A stretch of 16,289 nucleotides of DNA, taken from Synergistota bacterium (GTDB lineage Bacteria > Synergistota > GBS-1). Below the pieces are notes generated by a model. It did not search any database and was not told the origin of the DNA. It worked only from the letters and a program-made list of their open reading frames with translations. A program made the translations under genes and the position numbers. The stretch spans positions 1 to 16,289 of the forward strand of contig JANXBX010000002.1 of assembly GCA_025060595.1 (NCBI GenBank). Direction: 5' to 3'. Within the stretch, counting starts at the first letter, position 1. Each line of letters opens with the position of its first letter. Positions 1-6,341 of this stretch are shown here, piece by piece.

Positions 1-725
1 TCCCAACCAACTAAAACTACAGCGTGATTAGAAATATATCCCGGAACTCCACAGTAATAGGTTTTAGCAGAACTATTAAAAAAAGGCTTATCATAGTACA
101 TAGAAGCATAAACCCCTCCATAGATATATATAGCTTCCTTTATATAATCGTTATCGTAAACATCTTCTCTACCTGGAAGAACTACCGCGTTTTCAACGTA
201 AAGAGTCCCATCCAAAATGGGGCTTGAACCAGGACCAAGGATATAAGGATCCTGAGATTCAGGAACTGGACCGCTACCCCTTGAAAGATAGGCCATGCTC
301 TTTAAAATATTTCCACCCTTATTCCAAGGATCATCATAACCACAAAGATTAATAAGATTCCTCTCAGAGAAATCGTAAGAGCCTCTACCCCTAAGCAAAA
401 GGTGAGACTCAAGGGAACCATAAGTTGCAAAAGCCCAACAAGTTCCATAAGATCCTTGATCTTTAACGCTTGTAAGAAGACCACGATTTCTTAAATCATA
501 TCTTGATGGAAGAGAAACCTTAGCTTTAAAGCTTTCCCTCTTATGCTTTCCCAAATCAACAGGTAAAGGGATTAAACCAAAATTCCTTTCAGCAGGTTCT
601 AATCTTTCAAGATATTTAATAAACTCCGGATTTAAGGGAGCGCTCTTTAAAGAGACTTCCTCACCAACAGCCAACGACGCCCAAATCAAAACTACAGCTA
701 CCACTGAAAAAACCACCCTTTTCAA
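1..725 (-). CDS. Exported papain-like (family C1) cysteine peptidase, 3' part beyond the window
   Basis: Reading from a TTG at 725 gives 241 uninterrupted codons that run off the left edge. Residues 1-21 form a signal peptide (basic start, hydrophobic core, ASLAVG end), so the enzyme acts outside the cytoplasm. The mature domain has papain landmarks: YDLRN at 76-80, oxyanion Gln90 and nucleophile Cys96 in VKDQGSYGTCWAF, and catalytic His234 in NHAVVLVGW. The catalytic Asn (NSWG-type motif) should lie beyond base 1. The usual GSCGSCW reads GSYGTCW, so the Cys before the nucleophile, which is disulfide-bonded in papain, is Tyr here. Residues 22-70 could be a short propeptide or linker. The TTG is chosen because AAGGAGG (734-740) precedes it by 8 bases, a stop lies upstream in frame, and the signal peptide begins at once. 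It follows a chagasin-like inhibitor gene by 46 bases. The family assignment is firm; the substrate is unknown. Confidence 0.88.
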   Translation of the reverse strand, partial: MKRVVFSVVAVVLIWASLAVGEEVSLKSAPLNPEFIKYLERLEPAERNFGLIPLPVDLGKHKRESFKAKVSLPSRYDLRNRGLLTSVKDQGSYGTCWAFATYGSLESHLLLRGRGSYDFSERNLINLCGYDDPWNKGGNILKSMAYLSRGSGPVPESQDPYILGPGSSPILDGTLYVENAVVLPGREDVYDNDYIKEAIYIYGGVYASMYYDKPFFNSSAKTYYCGVPGYISNHAVVLVGW

Positions 726-733
726 TTTTCTCT

Positions 734-740
734 CCTCCTT
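734..740 (-). promoter_or_regulatory. Ribosome binding site fixing the TTG start of the C1 peptidase
   Basis: The minus strand reads AAGGAGG here, 8 bases before the TTG at 725-723. No ATG or GTG with comparable spacing opens this frame, so this site decides the start. Confidence 0.7.
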
Positions 741-771
741 AAAATCCAACAATCACTCCCTACAAACTATA

Positions 772-1173
772 TCAATCAATAAACAACTCCAAATAAAATA
801 GCTTTCCATAAACGCTGAAGTCCTCCCAGGGTCTGCTATAAACGATTTTCAGAGGAGTTTTACCTATCTCTATAGCTCTAAAAACAAATATGCGAAGATC
901 TGTTCCTCCAAGTACCCCAAGCGGAGAAAGTTTAACGTTATCACTTTTCAAGAACAAAAGCCTCCCCTTATCGAAGTCCGTCACTTTCCAAACAAAACCT
1001 GCCGTAGTTACTTCCCTAAGCAAAACAACAAGAATATCTCCCCTTTTTAACAACACCTCCCTTCCAGAATCCTCCTCCTTCAAAGCAATCACATTAAAAC
1101 TCCCTTGAGCAAAGGCAAAAGACCAGAAAAATAGATTAAGCGACAAAAGAAATAAAAACACATACAATTTCAT
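772..1173 (-). CDS. Chagasin-like (family I42) inhibitor of papain-type cysteine peptidases
   Basis: This is a small exported protein of 133 residues. Residues 1-22 are a signal peptide ending AFA, followed by QGSF. The mature part, about 110 residues, has the usual chagasin length and its three inhibitory loop motifs in order. VTTAGFVW matches the NPTTGY-x-W loop, LGVLGG the GxGG loop, and YSRPWE the RPW loop. In characterised family members these three loops plug the active-site cleft of C1 peptidases. The gene directly downstream encodes such a peptidase, so the two form a likely inhibitor-protease pair, either protecting the cell from its own enzyme or holding it in check. The ATG at 1173 is preferred: GAGG (1184-1187) lies 10 bases upstream, whereas the GTG at 1182 would touch that site and add only three residues. 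Confidence 0.87.
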   Translation of the reverse strand: MKLYVFLFLLSLNLFFWSFAFAQGSFNVIALKEEDSGREVLLKRGDILVVLLREVTTAGFVWKVTDFDKGRLLFLKSDNVKLSPLGVLGGTDLRIFVFRAIEIGKTPLKIVYSRPWEDFSVYGKLFYLELFID

Positions 1174-1192
1174 CCTATCCACCCCTCAGTAT

Positions 1193-1221
1193 CTTATACA
1201 CTCTCTTCTATTTTATCACAA
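1193..1221 (-). promoter_or_regulatory. Candidate promoter of the inhibitor-peptidase operon
   Basis: The minus strand shows TTGTGA (1216-1221), a 17-base spacer and TATAAG (1193-1198), four and five matches to the sigma-70-type consensus. The predicted transcript would begin very close to the Shine-Dalgarno site, so the leader would be short. The surrounding DNA is AT-rich, which makes chance matches easier. Confidence 0.35.
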
Positions 1222-1340
1222 ATTATTAAATTATCGTGTATCAGAAATAAAAACTATAAAAAATTAAGAGATAAATCTAAACAAGTTATTAATTTTTCTT
1301 ATCTTATCAAAACACAAAGGAAAGGGCTTTAAAATAGCTT

Positions 1341-1387
1341 AACTTAAAAAAATAAAAGGGGAGAGCTTATTCTAAGCTCTCCCCTTT
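1341..1387 (-). terminator. Rho-independent terminator after the first 139-residue secreted protein
   Basis: Bases 1355-1369 and 1373-1387 are a perfect 15-base inverted repeat (AAAGGGGAGAGCTTA type) with a 3-base loop. On the minus strand it is followed by a T-rich tract (TTTTATTTTTTTAA). It lies 20 bases after the stop of the gene at 1407-1826 and separates that gene from the inhibitor-peptidase operon. The rest of 1183-1406 is AT-rich and holds only the promoter listed above. Confidence 0.88.
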
Positions 1388-1406
1388 CAAAAACAACCTT
1401 TTACCT

Positions 1407-1826
1407 TTACTTCTTTAGCTTAGCGGTAACCGTAAGCCCAGCCGGCTGAAGCACTACCTTGCCCTTCTTAACCACAAAGTCTACCTGAGCGTTAAGATTA
1501 TCCTTTGCCTTGTCGGTAGCGGTAGCCTTAACCTCGACGGTCAAGGTCTTAGGAGCATCACCCGGCTTCAAAGCCACGGAGCCAGAGGCCTCGACCTTCC
1601 AACCCTCAGTAACATCACCGGGAGCAAGCTCGATAACCACCTCCTCGGTCAAGTCCTTGGGCGTGAAGGTCAAGGTAACAGAAGCACCCCCTGTTCCACC
1701 TACCGCAATTTCTCCAAGGTCGACGTTTGCAGGACTAACTGTAACTGTAGGATCGGCAGCAAAGGCAACCACGGCAAAAAGAAGAGAAGCAACTAACGCC
1801 ACTCCTAAGCTAACTATTTTCTTCAT
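1407..1826 (-). CDS. Small secreted Ig-like/beta-sandwich protein, copy 1
   Basis: The product has 139 residues. Residues 1-23 form a clear signal peptide ending FAFAA-like (VVAFAA). The mature part, about 115 residues, is rich in Val, Thr, Ala and Lys in alternating strands, with VTVSPANVDLGEIAVGGT near its start. That opening resembles bacterial ASPM/Hydin-like and DUF1573-like Ig folds; this is a similarity by eye, not a proven membership. No catalytic motif is visible. It has a gap-free paralogue at 3979-4398, about 77% identical. The ATG at 1826 has an AAGGAGGTGA site just upstream. The gene is richer in G and C at third codon positions (GCC, GTC, ACC, AAG) than its neighbours, which fits strong expression. 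Likely an abundant surface or periplasmic structural protein; function unknown. Confidence 0.82.
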   Translation of the reverse strand: MKKIVSLGVALVASLLFAVVAFAADPTVTVSPANVDLGEIAVGGTGGASVTLTFTPKDLTEEVVIELAPGDVTEGWKVEASGSVALKPGDAPKTLTVEVKATATDKAKDNLNAQVDFVVKKGKVVLQPAGLTVTAKLKK

Positions 1827-1869
1827 CTAAGTCACCTCCTTTCTCCATTTCCGCCCCTTTCGGGAAAGA

Positions 1870-1898
1870 AGTATACTACGCTTCTTAACCGAAGTAAA
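1870..1898 (-). promoter_or_regulatory. Promoter of secreted protein copy 1
   Basis: The minus strand shows TTTACT (1893-1898), a 17-base spacer and TATACT (1870-1875). The same two hexamers with the same spacing precede the paralogue at 4398, so this pair is conserved between the duplicates although the spacers differ. The leader is about 35-40 bases. Confidence 0.7.
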
Positions 1899-1966
1899 GA
1901 GGTAGTGCTAAACTCGATTCTATTTTTTAGCTTCACTACTTGAAAAATAAAACTAAAAATTTTTCA

Positions 1967-1995
1967 TTGACATTATCTTTAAGCCCTGGTAGACT
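1967..1995 (+). promoter_or_regulatory. Promoter of the 633-residue exported protein
   Basis: TTGACA (1967-1972, a perfect -35), a 17-base spacer and TAGACT (1990-1995, four of six). It lies 33 bases upstream of the ATG at 2028 and diverges from the promoter of the gene at 1407-1826. Confidence 0.65.
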
Positions 1996-2027
1996 AAATT
2001 TTGCAAAAAATTAGGAGGTGTATTAAG

Positions 2028-3929
2028 ATGAAGAAAATATTATTATTATTATTATTTATCGAGGTTTTGACTCTGTTAGCTCTTTTAACTTCCGTTTGTT
2101 TCTCAATCGAAAAGGAGTCTCTACTTAATTTCGCTTACAAAACCTCTTATTTAGAGGAACCAGTTAAATTAAAAAACGGGAAAGGCGTCATCATAGCAAA
2201 AGATGGGAAAACCCTAGACATATCTTTTGAGAACTTCATATTTATTCACTCTGCAAAAAAGGAGCTTAAAGCAATCGCGGTTATACTATCTGCCAAAGCG
2301 GATAGAGAAGACCCATCTTACGACATTATGGTCCTAATTCCAGAGAAAGAAGGATTAACCCAGCTTAAACCCTATAGCCTGGGTAAGGTTAAAATAAAGG
2401 ACTGGCAAGGAAAGTGGCAAGTATCAACCATGCCCTTTAATGAAAGATGGATAATAACCCTGGATATTAAACTTCCAAACGGAGAGGAAGAAACCCTTTC
2501 ACTAAGTCAAAAAGGGGATAGTATAGTCCCTGCAGATGAAACGGTGATTAGAAAACCCGCCTTGTATCTTTATCCAACTAGAAAAGAAAAGATAAAAGTT
2601 CGACTAAGCATAGACGGAGAAATAACAGAGTCTGACCCTCCTTATAATAATCACTGGGAAGTTGAGGCAACACCCGAAGGAAACCTTTCCACTGGGCATA
2701 GATATCTCTTTTACGAAGCTAAGTTAAACTCGCCTTTAAAGCTTTCAAAAGGAGGATGGTTAGTAAAACGCGAGCAACTTTCCTCTTGGCTTGATGAGAC
2801 CCTCCCAAGACTTGGCCTTAAGGGAAGAGAGATAAGCGACTTTAAGGAATACTGGCTTAAAGAGCTTCCGGAATCCCGCTACTATGTAATAAGAACGATA
2901 TCTAAAGAGTCGATTTCAGAAAAGCTTAAGCTTAACATAGATCCTCCCCCCGCAACGATAATAAGGGTGTTTCTACACATCGAACCCACAAACGAACCGG
3001 TTAATATAGAACCTGAAAAGCTATTAGATGAGCCCAAAAGGATCGGCTTTACAGCAGTTGAGTGGGGAGTGGTTATAAAGGGAGAGGTAGAAATTAAGGA
3101 AAAACCGAAAATCTCCTCTAACCAATATGAAACCGGACTAATGCTCTTAAAGGGCATAAAATTAGATGGACCACAACTTACTATAAGGGTGGATAGCGGT
3201 GGATGCACCACCAAAGAAACTATAGAGACTAAGATAAGAAAGGGAAAACCGATAATTAAAGGACATAACCATTACTCCATATCCTTTATAAGAAAGGTAC
3301 CGGACAAGTGCAAGGCTTTCTTTCCAGAGGGAATCGATATAGCTTACGACTTAATAAAGGAGCTTAAGCTAAATCCTCCTTTCACCATATCAATAGAAAA
3401 TCCCGTGTCTCCAGTTATAACTGAGAAATACTTCTCCATTAAGCCTGGCAAATCTGAATCTAAAGAGGTAAACCCTGAAACATCACTTAAGATAGATCTT
3501 ATTCAGGCCACGATAAGGGCCATCGAATCGGAGATTAAAAGATATATGTCCAGAGTTCCCCCGGAACCAGAAAAGGCAAAGGAGCTTGAAAGAGAGCTTG
3601 AAAGATTTAAATCTATGAGGCCAGAGGATTACCCCTTGGAGGGAGCTCAACATGATCCTTTTAAAAGACCTGGTGTAATAATGCCGCCCCTTATCGAAGA
3701 GGTGGAAATCGTATCCTTACCAAAGCTGGGAGAGCTTCTTAAATTAACAAAGCAGTCCAAATCCGGACCTTTCTTTCACGTGGCAGGAATAGCTAAGGAT
3801 GTAAGCTTATTAGCCAAGCCAGATATAACCCCACCCTTTAAAGCCAAAATATACTTAATTTTCAAAAGAGAATACTTCGCAAACATACCAAACTACTATG
3901 TATATGTAGAGAGAATTTCCAGGGAATAA
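2028..3929 (+). CDS. Exported protein with KPALYLYP-type domain, function unknown
   Basis: The product has 633 residues. Residues 1-26 form a hydrophobic signal peptide; Cys24 is not in a convincing lipobox. Residues 27-165 look like a beta-rich N-terminal domain. Residues 174-350 resemble a recurrent family of unknown function that opens with KPALYLYP (176-183), followed here by PPYNNHWEVEATPEG (204-218), DFKEYWLKELPE (271-282) and GFTAVEWG (340-347). Residues 383-460 form a second module with two cysteines, SGGCT (Cys393) and VPDKC (Cys428), which may form a disulfide outside the cell. Residues 485-535 are charged and helical. The ATG at 2028 is chosen because AGGAGGTG (2013-2020) precedes it by 7 bases; an in-frame TTG at 2001 lacks such a site. 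It is the only plus-strand gene and lies between two paralogous secreted-protein genes. I recognise the KPALYLYP pattern but know no assigned activity. Confidence 0.8.
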   Translation: MKKILLLLLFIEVLTLLALLTSVCFSIEKESLLNFAYKTSYLEEPVKLKNGKGVIIAKDGKTLDISFENFIFIHSAKKELKAIAVILSAKADREDPSYDIMVLIPEKEGLTQLKPYSLGKVKIKDWQGKWQVSTMPFNERWIITLDIKLPNGEEETLSLSQKGDSIVPADETVIRKPALYLYPTRKEKIKVRLSIDGEITESDPPYNNHWEVEATPEGNLSTGHRYLFYEAKLNSPLKLSKGGWLVKREQLSSWLDETLPRLGLKGREISDFKEYWLKELPESRYYVIRTISKESISEKLKLNIDPPPATIIRVFLHIEPTNEPVNIEPEKLLDEPKRIGFTAVEWGVVIKGEVEIKEKPKISSNQYETGLMLLKGIKLDGPQLTIRVDSGGCTTKETIETKIRKGKPIIKGHNHYSISFIRKVPDKCKAFFPEGIDIAYDLIKELKLNPPFTISIENPVSPVITEKYFSIKPGKSESKEVNPETSLKIDLIQATIRAIESEIKRYMSRVPPEPEKAKELERELERFKSMRPEDYPLEGAQHDPFKRPGVIMPPLIEEVEIVSLPKLGELLKLTKQSKSGPFFHVAGIAKDVSLLAKPDITPPFKAKIYLIFKREYFANIPNYYVYVERISRE

Positions 3930-3933
3930 AAAA

Positions 3934-3958
3934 AGGAGGGGATGTAGAATCCCCTCCT
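3934..3958. terminator. Bidirectional terminator between convergent genes
   Basis: Bases 3934-3943 and 3949-3958 form a perfect 10-base inverted repeat (AGGAGGGGAT type) with a 5-base loop. On the minus strand it is followed by a run of T (complement of the A run at 3928-3934), ideal for the gene ending at 3979. On the plus strand it follows the stop at 3929 but the T tract is weak. Confidence 0.82.
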
Positions 3959-3978
3959 CCTAATTTAAAAAGCCTATC

Positions 3979-4398
3979 TTACTTCTTGAGCTTTGCAACA
4001 ACAGCAATGGCAGCAGGTTTAACTGTTGCCTTGCCCTTCTTAACTACAAGGTTTATCTTAGCGTTAAGGTCACCCTTCGCCTTATCAGTAGCGGTAGCCT
4101 TTACCTCAACGGTCAAGGTCTTAGGAGCATCACCAGGCTTCAACGTTACCGAGCCCTTAGCCTCAAGCTTCCAACCCTCGGTAACATCAGCAGGAGCAAG
4201 CTCGATAACTACTTCCTCAGTTAAATCCTTAGGCGTGAAGGTGAAATTAACGGAAGCACTAACTGTCCCACCTACTGCAACCTCCTTAAGGTCAACCTTA
4301 TCCGGGCTAACTGTAACCGTAGGTCCAGCCGCAAAGGCAAAAGCAGCCATAAGAAGGGAAGCAACCAACATTAATCCTAAACTAACTATCTTTTTCAT
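3979..4398 (-). CDS. Small secreted Ig-like/beta-sandwich protein, copy 2
   Basis: This 139-residue paralogue of the protein at 1407-1826 aligns end to end without gaps, with about 32 substitutions. Residues 1-23 form the signal peptide (ending AFAFAA). The central block from TFTPKDLTEEVVIEL through KPGDAPKTLTVEV is nearly unchanged, whereas the mature N-terminus and the last 30 residues have diverged, so the core is the constrained part. The C-terminal half is more basic than in copy 1 (for example Lys replacing Gln). The start has a GGGGGTGA Shine-Dalgarno site. As in copy 1, third codon positions are richer in G and C than in neighbouring genes. The role is unknown; a structural or surface-layer-associated protein is my inference. 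Confidence 0.82.
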   Translation of the reverse strand: MKKIVSLGLMLVASLLMAAFAFAAGPTVTVSPDKVDLKEVAVGGTVSASVNFTFTPKDLTEEVVIELAPADVTEGWKLEAKGSVTLKPGDAPKTLTVEVKATATDKAKGDLNAKINLVVKKGKATVKPAAIAVVAKLKK

Positions 4399-4423
4399 CT
4401 AAATCACCCCCTTTCTAGGAAAA

Positions 4424-4452
4424 AGTATAATACATCTTTCGAATAAAGTAAA
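4424..4452 (-). promoter_or_regulatory. Promoter of secreted protein copy 2
   Basis: The minus strand shows TTTACT (4447-4452), a 17-base spacer and TATACT (4424-4429), matching the hexamers of copy 1 exactly. The first transcribed base would lie about 20 bases before the ATG at 4398. Confidence 0.7.
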
Positions 4453-4487
4453 GAGTTACAACAAAAAACTTTTTAAAAAGTGAAACC

Positions 4488-4922
4488 CTACTCAAGCTCA
4501 TAGGACCAGAAGTAAACTATCCCTTTATCTCTTAACAGATCCTCTGTTTCAGGCTGAAAATCGTGAGCTAGAATTGCTTCTCCAAGCTATAGCCAACGCT
4601 ACTAGATATTTCCTCAAGACGCTCTTCCAAACGATCCATTCTCTCAATAAGCTTGGCAAACCTTTCCTCGCTTCTCTTTTGGACTTCAATAAGCTCCTTA
4701 ATACTTACCTCGTTCCTTCTTTGAGCCTCGGTAAGCTCCTGAATGCTTTTTGTCAAGTCACGAACTATTCCCTTAAGCTCATTAAATTCCTCCCTTGTAA
4801 ACAATCCTTCTCTATTTTTATCTATCTCTTCAGCAAAGGAAAGAAAAAACATTTTTCAACTTGGAATCCAAGCTCTCAAGCTCTTTGAATAGCGCTACAC
4901 TGATATCCTCAATAATATTCAC
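4488..4922 (-). pseudogene. Decayed gene for a coiled-coil protein (DUF3782/PD-(D/E)XK-like), with two frame breaks
   Basis: Three reading-frame pieces join into one plausible protein. Piece 1 follows an AAGGAGG at 4922-4928 and reads ATT(4913)-EDISVALFKELESLDSK; it stops in frame soon after an A5/T6 tract at 4844-4856. Piece 2 (4568-4852) carries on in the next frame as a coiled coil ending SSVGYSLEKQF. Piece 3, in another frame, reads AILAHDFQPETEDLL and continues RDKGIVYFWSYELE to a stop at 4488. Removing one base from the tract joins pieces 1 and 2 smoothly. The start with good spacing is ATT, perhaps a former ATG; a GTG at 4922 overlaps the Shine-Dalgarno site. Heptad-rich proteins ending in VGYSLE-like motifs usually continue into a PD-(D/E)XK nuclease-like domain, which is missing here, so an internal deletion is likely. 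The family link is from memory and moderate. Confidence 0.6.
4568..4852 (-). CDS. Coiled-coil open frame inside the decayed gene
   Basis: This is the longest intact frame of the degraded locus, 94 residues. Residues 17-83 form an almost continuous charged coiled coil with repeated variants of ELxEAQKRxEE. No catalytic motif is present. The ATG at 4852 has no Shine-Dalgarno site; the only good site lies 70 bases upstream and serves a different frame. It may still be translated, but it is more likely a fragment. Confidence 0.4.
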   Translation of the reverse strand: MFFLSFAEEIDKNREGLFTREEFNELKGIVRDLTKSIQELTEAQRRNEVSIKELIEVQKRSEERFAKLIERMDRLEERLEEISSSVGYSLEKQF

Positions 4923-4932
4923 CTCCTTTTAA

Positions 4933-4961
4933 ACTATACCACACTGAGAAAAATCTCTAAA
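4933..4961 (-). promoter_or_regulatory. Candidate promoter of the decayed coiled-coil gene
   Basis: The minus strand shows TTTAGA (4956-4961), a 17-base spacer and TATAGT (4933-4938), four and five matches to consensus. It overlaps the weak hairpin proposed as the end of the cit operon. Confidence 0.35.
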
Positions 4962-4970
4962 TTTGAGATT
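4946..4970 (-). terminator. Weak candidate terminator of the cit operon
   Basis: AATCTC (4952-4957) and GAGATT (4965-4970) form a 6-base stem with a 7-base loop, followed on the minus strand by TTT and more pyrimidines. It lies about 18 bases after the citG stop. The stem is short and AT-rich, so this is tentative. Confidence 0.35.
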
Positions 4971-4987
4971 AACTTCAGAAAAAGACC

Positions 4988-5860
4988 TTAAAGCTGAGTA
5001 CACAAAAGATATATGAAAAACGTAGCTGCAGCAAGGTCTGCTGAACCCCCAGGGCTTATACCTCTTCTCTTAAAATCTTCATCCATCTCGAAGATGGCCT
5101 TTCTACCCTCCTCTGTAAGCATGCCACCCATACTCATGACGTTTTTAGCTTTCCCTCTAACCTCCTCAAGAGCCTCTAAGGAGAATCTACCTATCACATT
5201 CGTATCCTCAGCAACCTGCATTATAGCCAAGAGAGTATGAACAATCGCATCGTTATCGTTTAAGCCGGCTTTCTTAGCCTCAATTAAAGCCGGGAGCCCA
5301 TAGTTTATCACCGTTGGAAGCCCTTTTTCTACTTCCCCTCTTATGCCTTTAATACCATATTTGATGTAGAGGCTTTCCCCTCTCGTAAGGCTCTTCTTAA
5401 GATGCAGTCCAGATAAATCTTTCTCCACAATTCCCTTACATATTTCTCTAACCCTCATAGAAATCCCTTCAGGAGTGATGCTCTCACCCTTACCTAACAT
5501 ATAACCAACCGAAGCGGATATTATTCCAAATAGAAAAAGAAGGCCCTTCTGAGTATTAACTCCACCGGTTACCTCAAACATTCTCCTTTCAGCCTCTACT
5601 CCTATCTTTCGCAACTTACCAAAAATGGCCTCGAGCTCTTCCCTTCTTCCTATCTCAGCACATAGGGCTATAGGGAAAAACAAAACTGAGGAACTTTTCA
5701 AAAAGATAAAAAAGTCCATATCCTTATGGCTACCTGAAGAAAAGGGAGAAACCAATCCTGGTGAGGGATAAGAAGCTACCTCATAAAGCATAGAAGTTAA
5801 AGCTAACTCAGCTATTCTAATAGAAACTTCACTTATCTCGTAAGTGACAATTTCTCTCAT
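4988..5860 (-). CDS. citG: Triphosphoribosyl-dephospho-CoA synthase CitG
   Basis: CitG makes the precursor of the citrate lyase prosthetic group from ATP and dephospho-CoA, releasing adenine. The 290 residues carry the family blocks in order: YPSPGLVSP (31-39), GSHKDMD (43-49), TGGVNTQKG (98-106), GIRGE (172-176), EDTNVIGR (218-225) and GISPGGSADL (267-276). The length is normal. The ATG at 5860 lies inside citX, overlapping it by 32 bases; the next ATG would remove part of the first conserved helix, so the overlapping start is preferred. Its ribosome site is weak, so coupling to citX translation is likely. Last gene of the cit operon; a cytoplasmic maturation enzyme. Confidence 0.93.
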   Translation of the reverse strand: MREIVTYEISEVSIRIAELALTSMLYEVASYPSPGLVSPFSSGSHKDMDFFIFLKSSSVLFFPIALCAEIGRREELEAIFGKLRKIGVEAERRMFEVTGGVNTQKGLLFLFGIISASVGYMLGKGESITPEGISMRVREICKGIVEKDLSGLHLKKSLTRGESLYIKYGIKGIRGEVEKGLPTVINYGLPALIEAKKAGLNDNDAIVHTLLAIMQVAEDTNVIGRFSLEALEEVRGKAKNVMSMGGMLTEEGRKAIFEMDEDFKRRGISPGGSADLAAATFFIYLLCTQL

Positions 5861-6341
5861 TGTAAACCCTAACCATATTTTCTATTTTAGTTAAAAGCTC
5901 ACTTAAGGAATGCCTTCTCTCTATAATACACTCACTTGCCTCTCTACCGCAAAGAATACAGGCTCTAACTTTAAAACCTAAGTCTCTCCTACTTAAAATC
6001 CTAAAGGGATAATCTATAATGTCTATATCGAAAAGCCTACCTAAAGGATGCTCTTCCTCTATCTTCACAGCTTTTAACTTAGCCTGAAGCGGATCTTCGG
6101 AAAGGAGGCCAATAAGGCAAAAACCTGCGGGACCCTCCTCCTGAATCGTTAAAATAAAGCTAAAAATATCAATGCTTTTAAGGGCTTCACTGAAGATAAA
6201 TCTAGATATATCATTAATCTTATTAACCCCAGGATAGTTAAGCGTAAGGACAAGTAAAGGCCTTTTAAACCTTTCCAAAAGCTTTAAAAGGAGATCATAT
6301 CTCTTTTCTCTACCTTCAAGAATGCTTTCTAAGATATCCAT
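5829..6341 (-). CDS. citX: Apo-citrate lyase phosphoribosyl-dephospho-CoA transferase CitX
   Basis: CitX attaches the prosthetic group made by CitG to the conserved Ser of CitD, turning apo- into holo-citrate lyase. The 170 residues begin with the typical ILEGREKR helix (7-14), followed by LTLNYPGVNK (32-41), GRLFDIDI (101-108), ISR-like LSRRDLG (116-122) and the C-terminal CILCGREASEC...RRHS block (128-145). The ATG at 6341 shares one base with the citC stop (TGATG). An in-frame TTG one codon earlier is possible. The upstream sequence is pyrimidine-rich with no Shine-Dalgarno site, which points to translational coupling with citC. It is separate from citG, unlike the citXG fusions known in some bacteria. 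Confidence 0.92.
   Translation of the reverse strand: MDILESILEGREKRYDLLLKLLERFKRPLLVLTLNYPGVNKINDISRFIFSEALKSIDIFSFILTIQEEGPAGFCLIGLLSEDPLQAKLKAVKIEEEHPLGRLFDIDIIDYPFRILSRRDLGFKVRACILCGREASECIIERRHSLSELLTKIENMVRVYNERNCHLRDK

Noticed and set aside
302-484. A 60-residue open frame on the minus strand
   Set aside because: It lies out of frame inside the papain-like peptidase gene, whose own frame is continuous from 725 to 1 with a correct catalytic Cys and His. No frameshift is needed.
1510-1830. Plus-strand open frame opposite the first secreted protein
   Set aside because: It is the reverse of a well-supported gene with signal peptide, ribosome site and paralogue; the similar frame at 3986-4402 is likewise a mirror of the second copy.
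2001-2027. TTG start extending the 633-residue protein by nine residues
   Set aside because: It would place charged residues before the signal peptide and use no ribosome site; AGGAGGTG sits at the right distance from the ATG at 2028.
2097-2099. Cys24 of the 633-residue protein as a lipoprotein attachment site
   Set aside because: The preceding residues LTSV do not make a good lipobox, and the signal peptide can be cleaved by ordinary signal peptidase.
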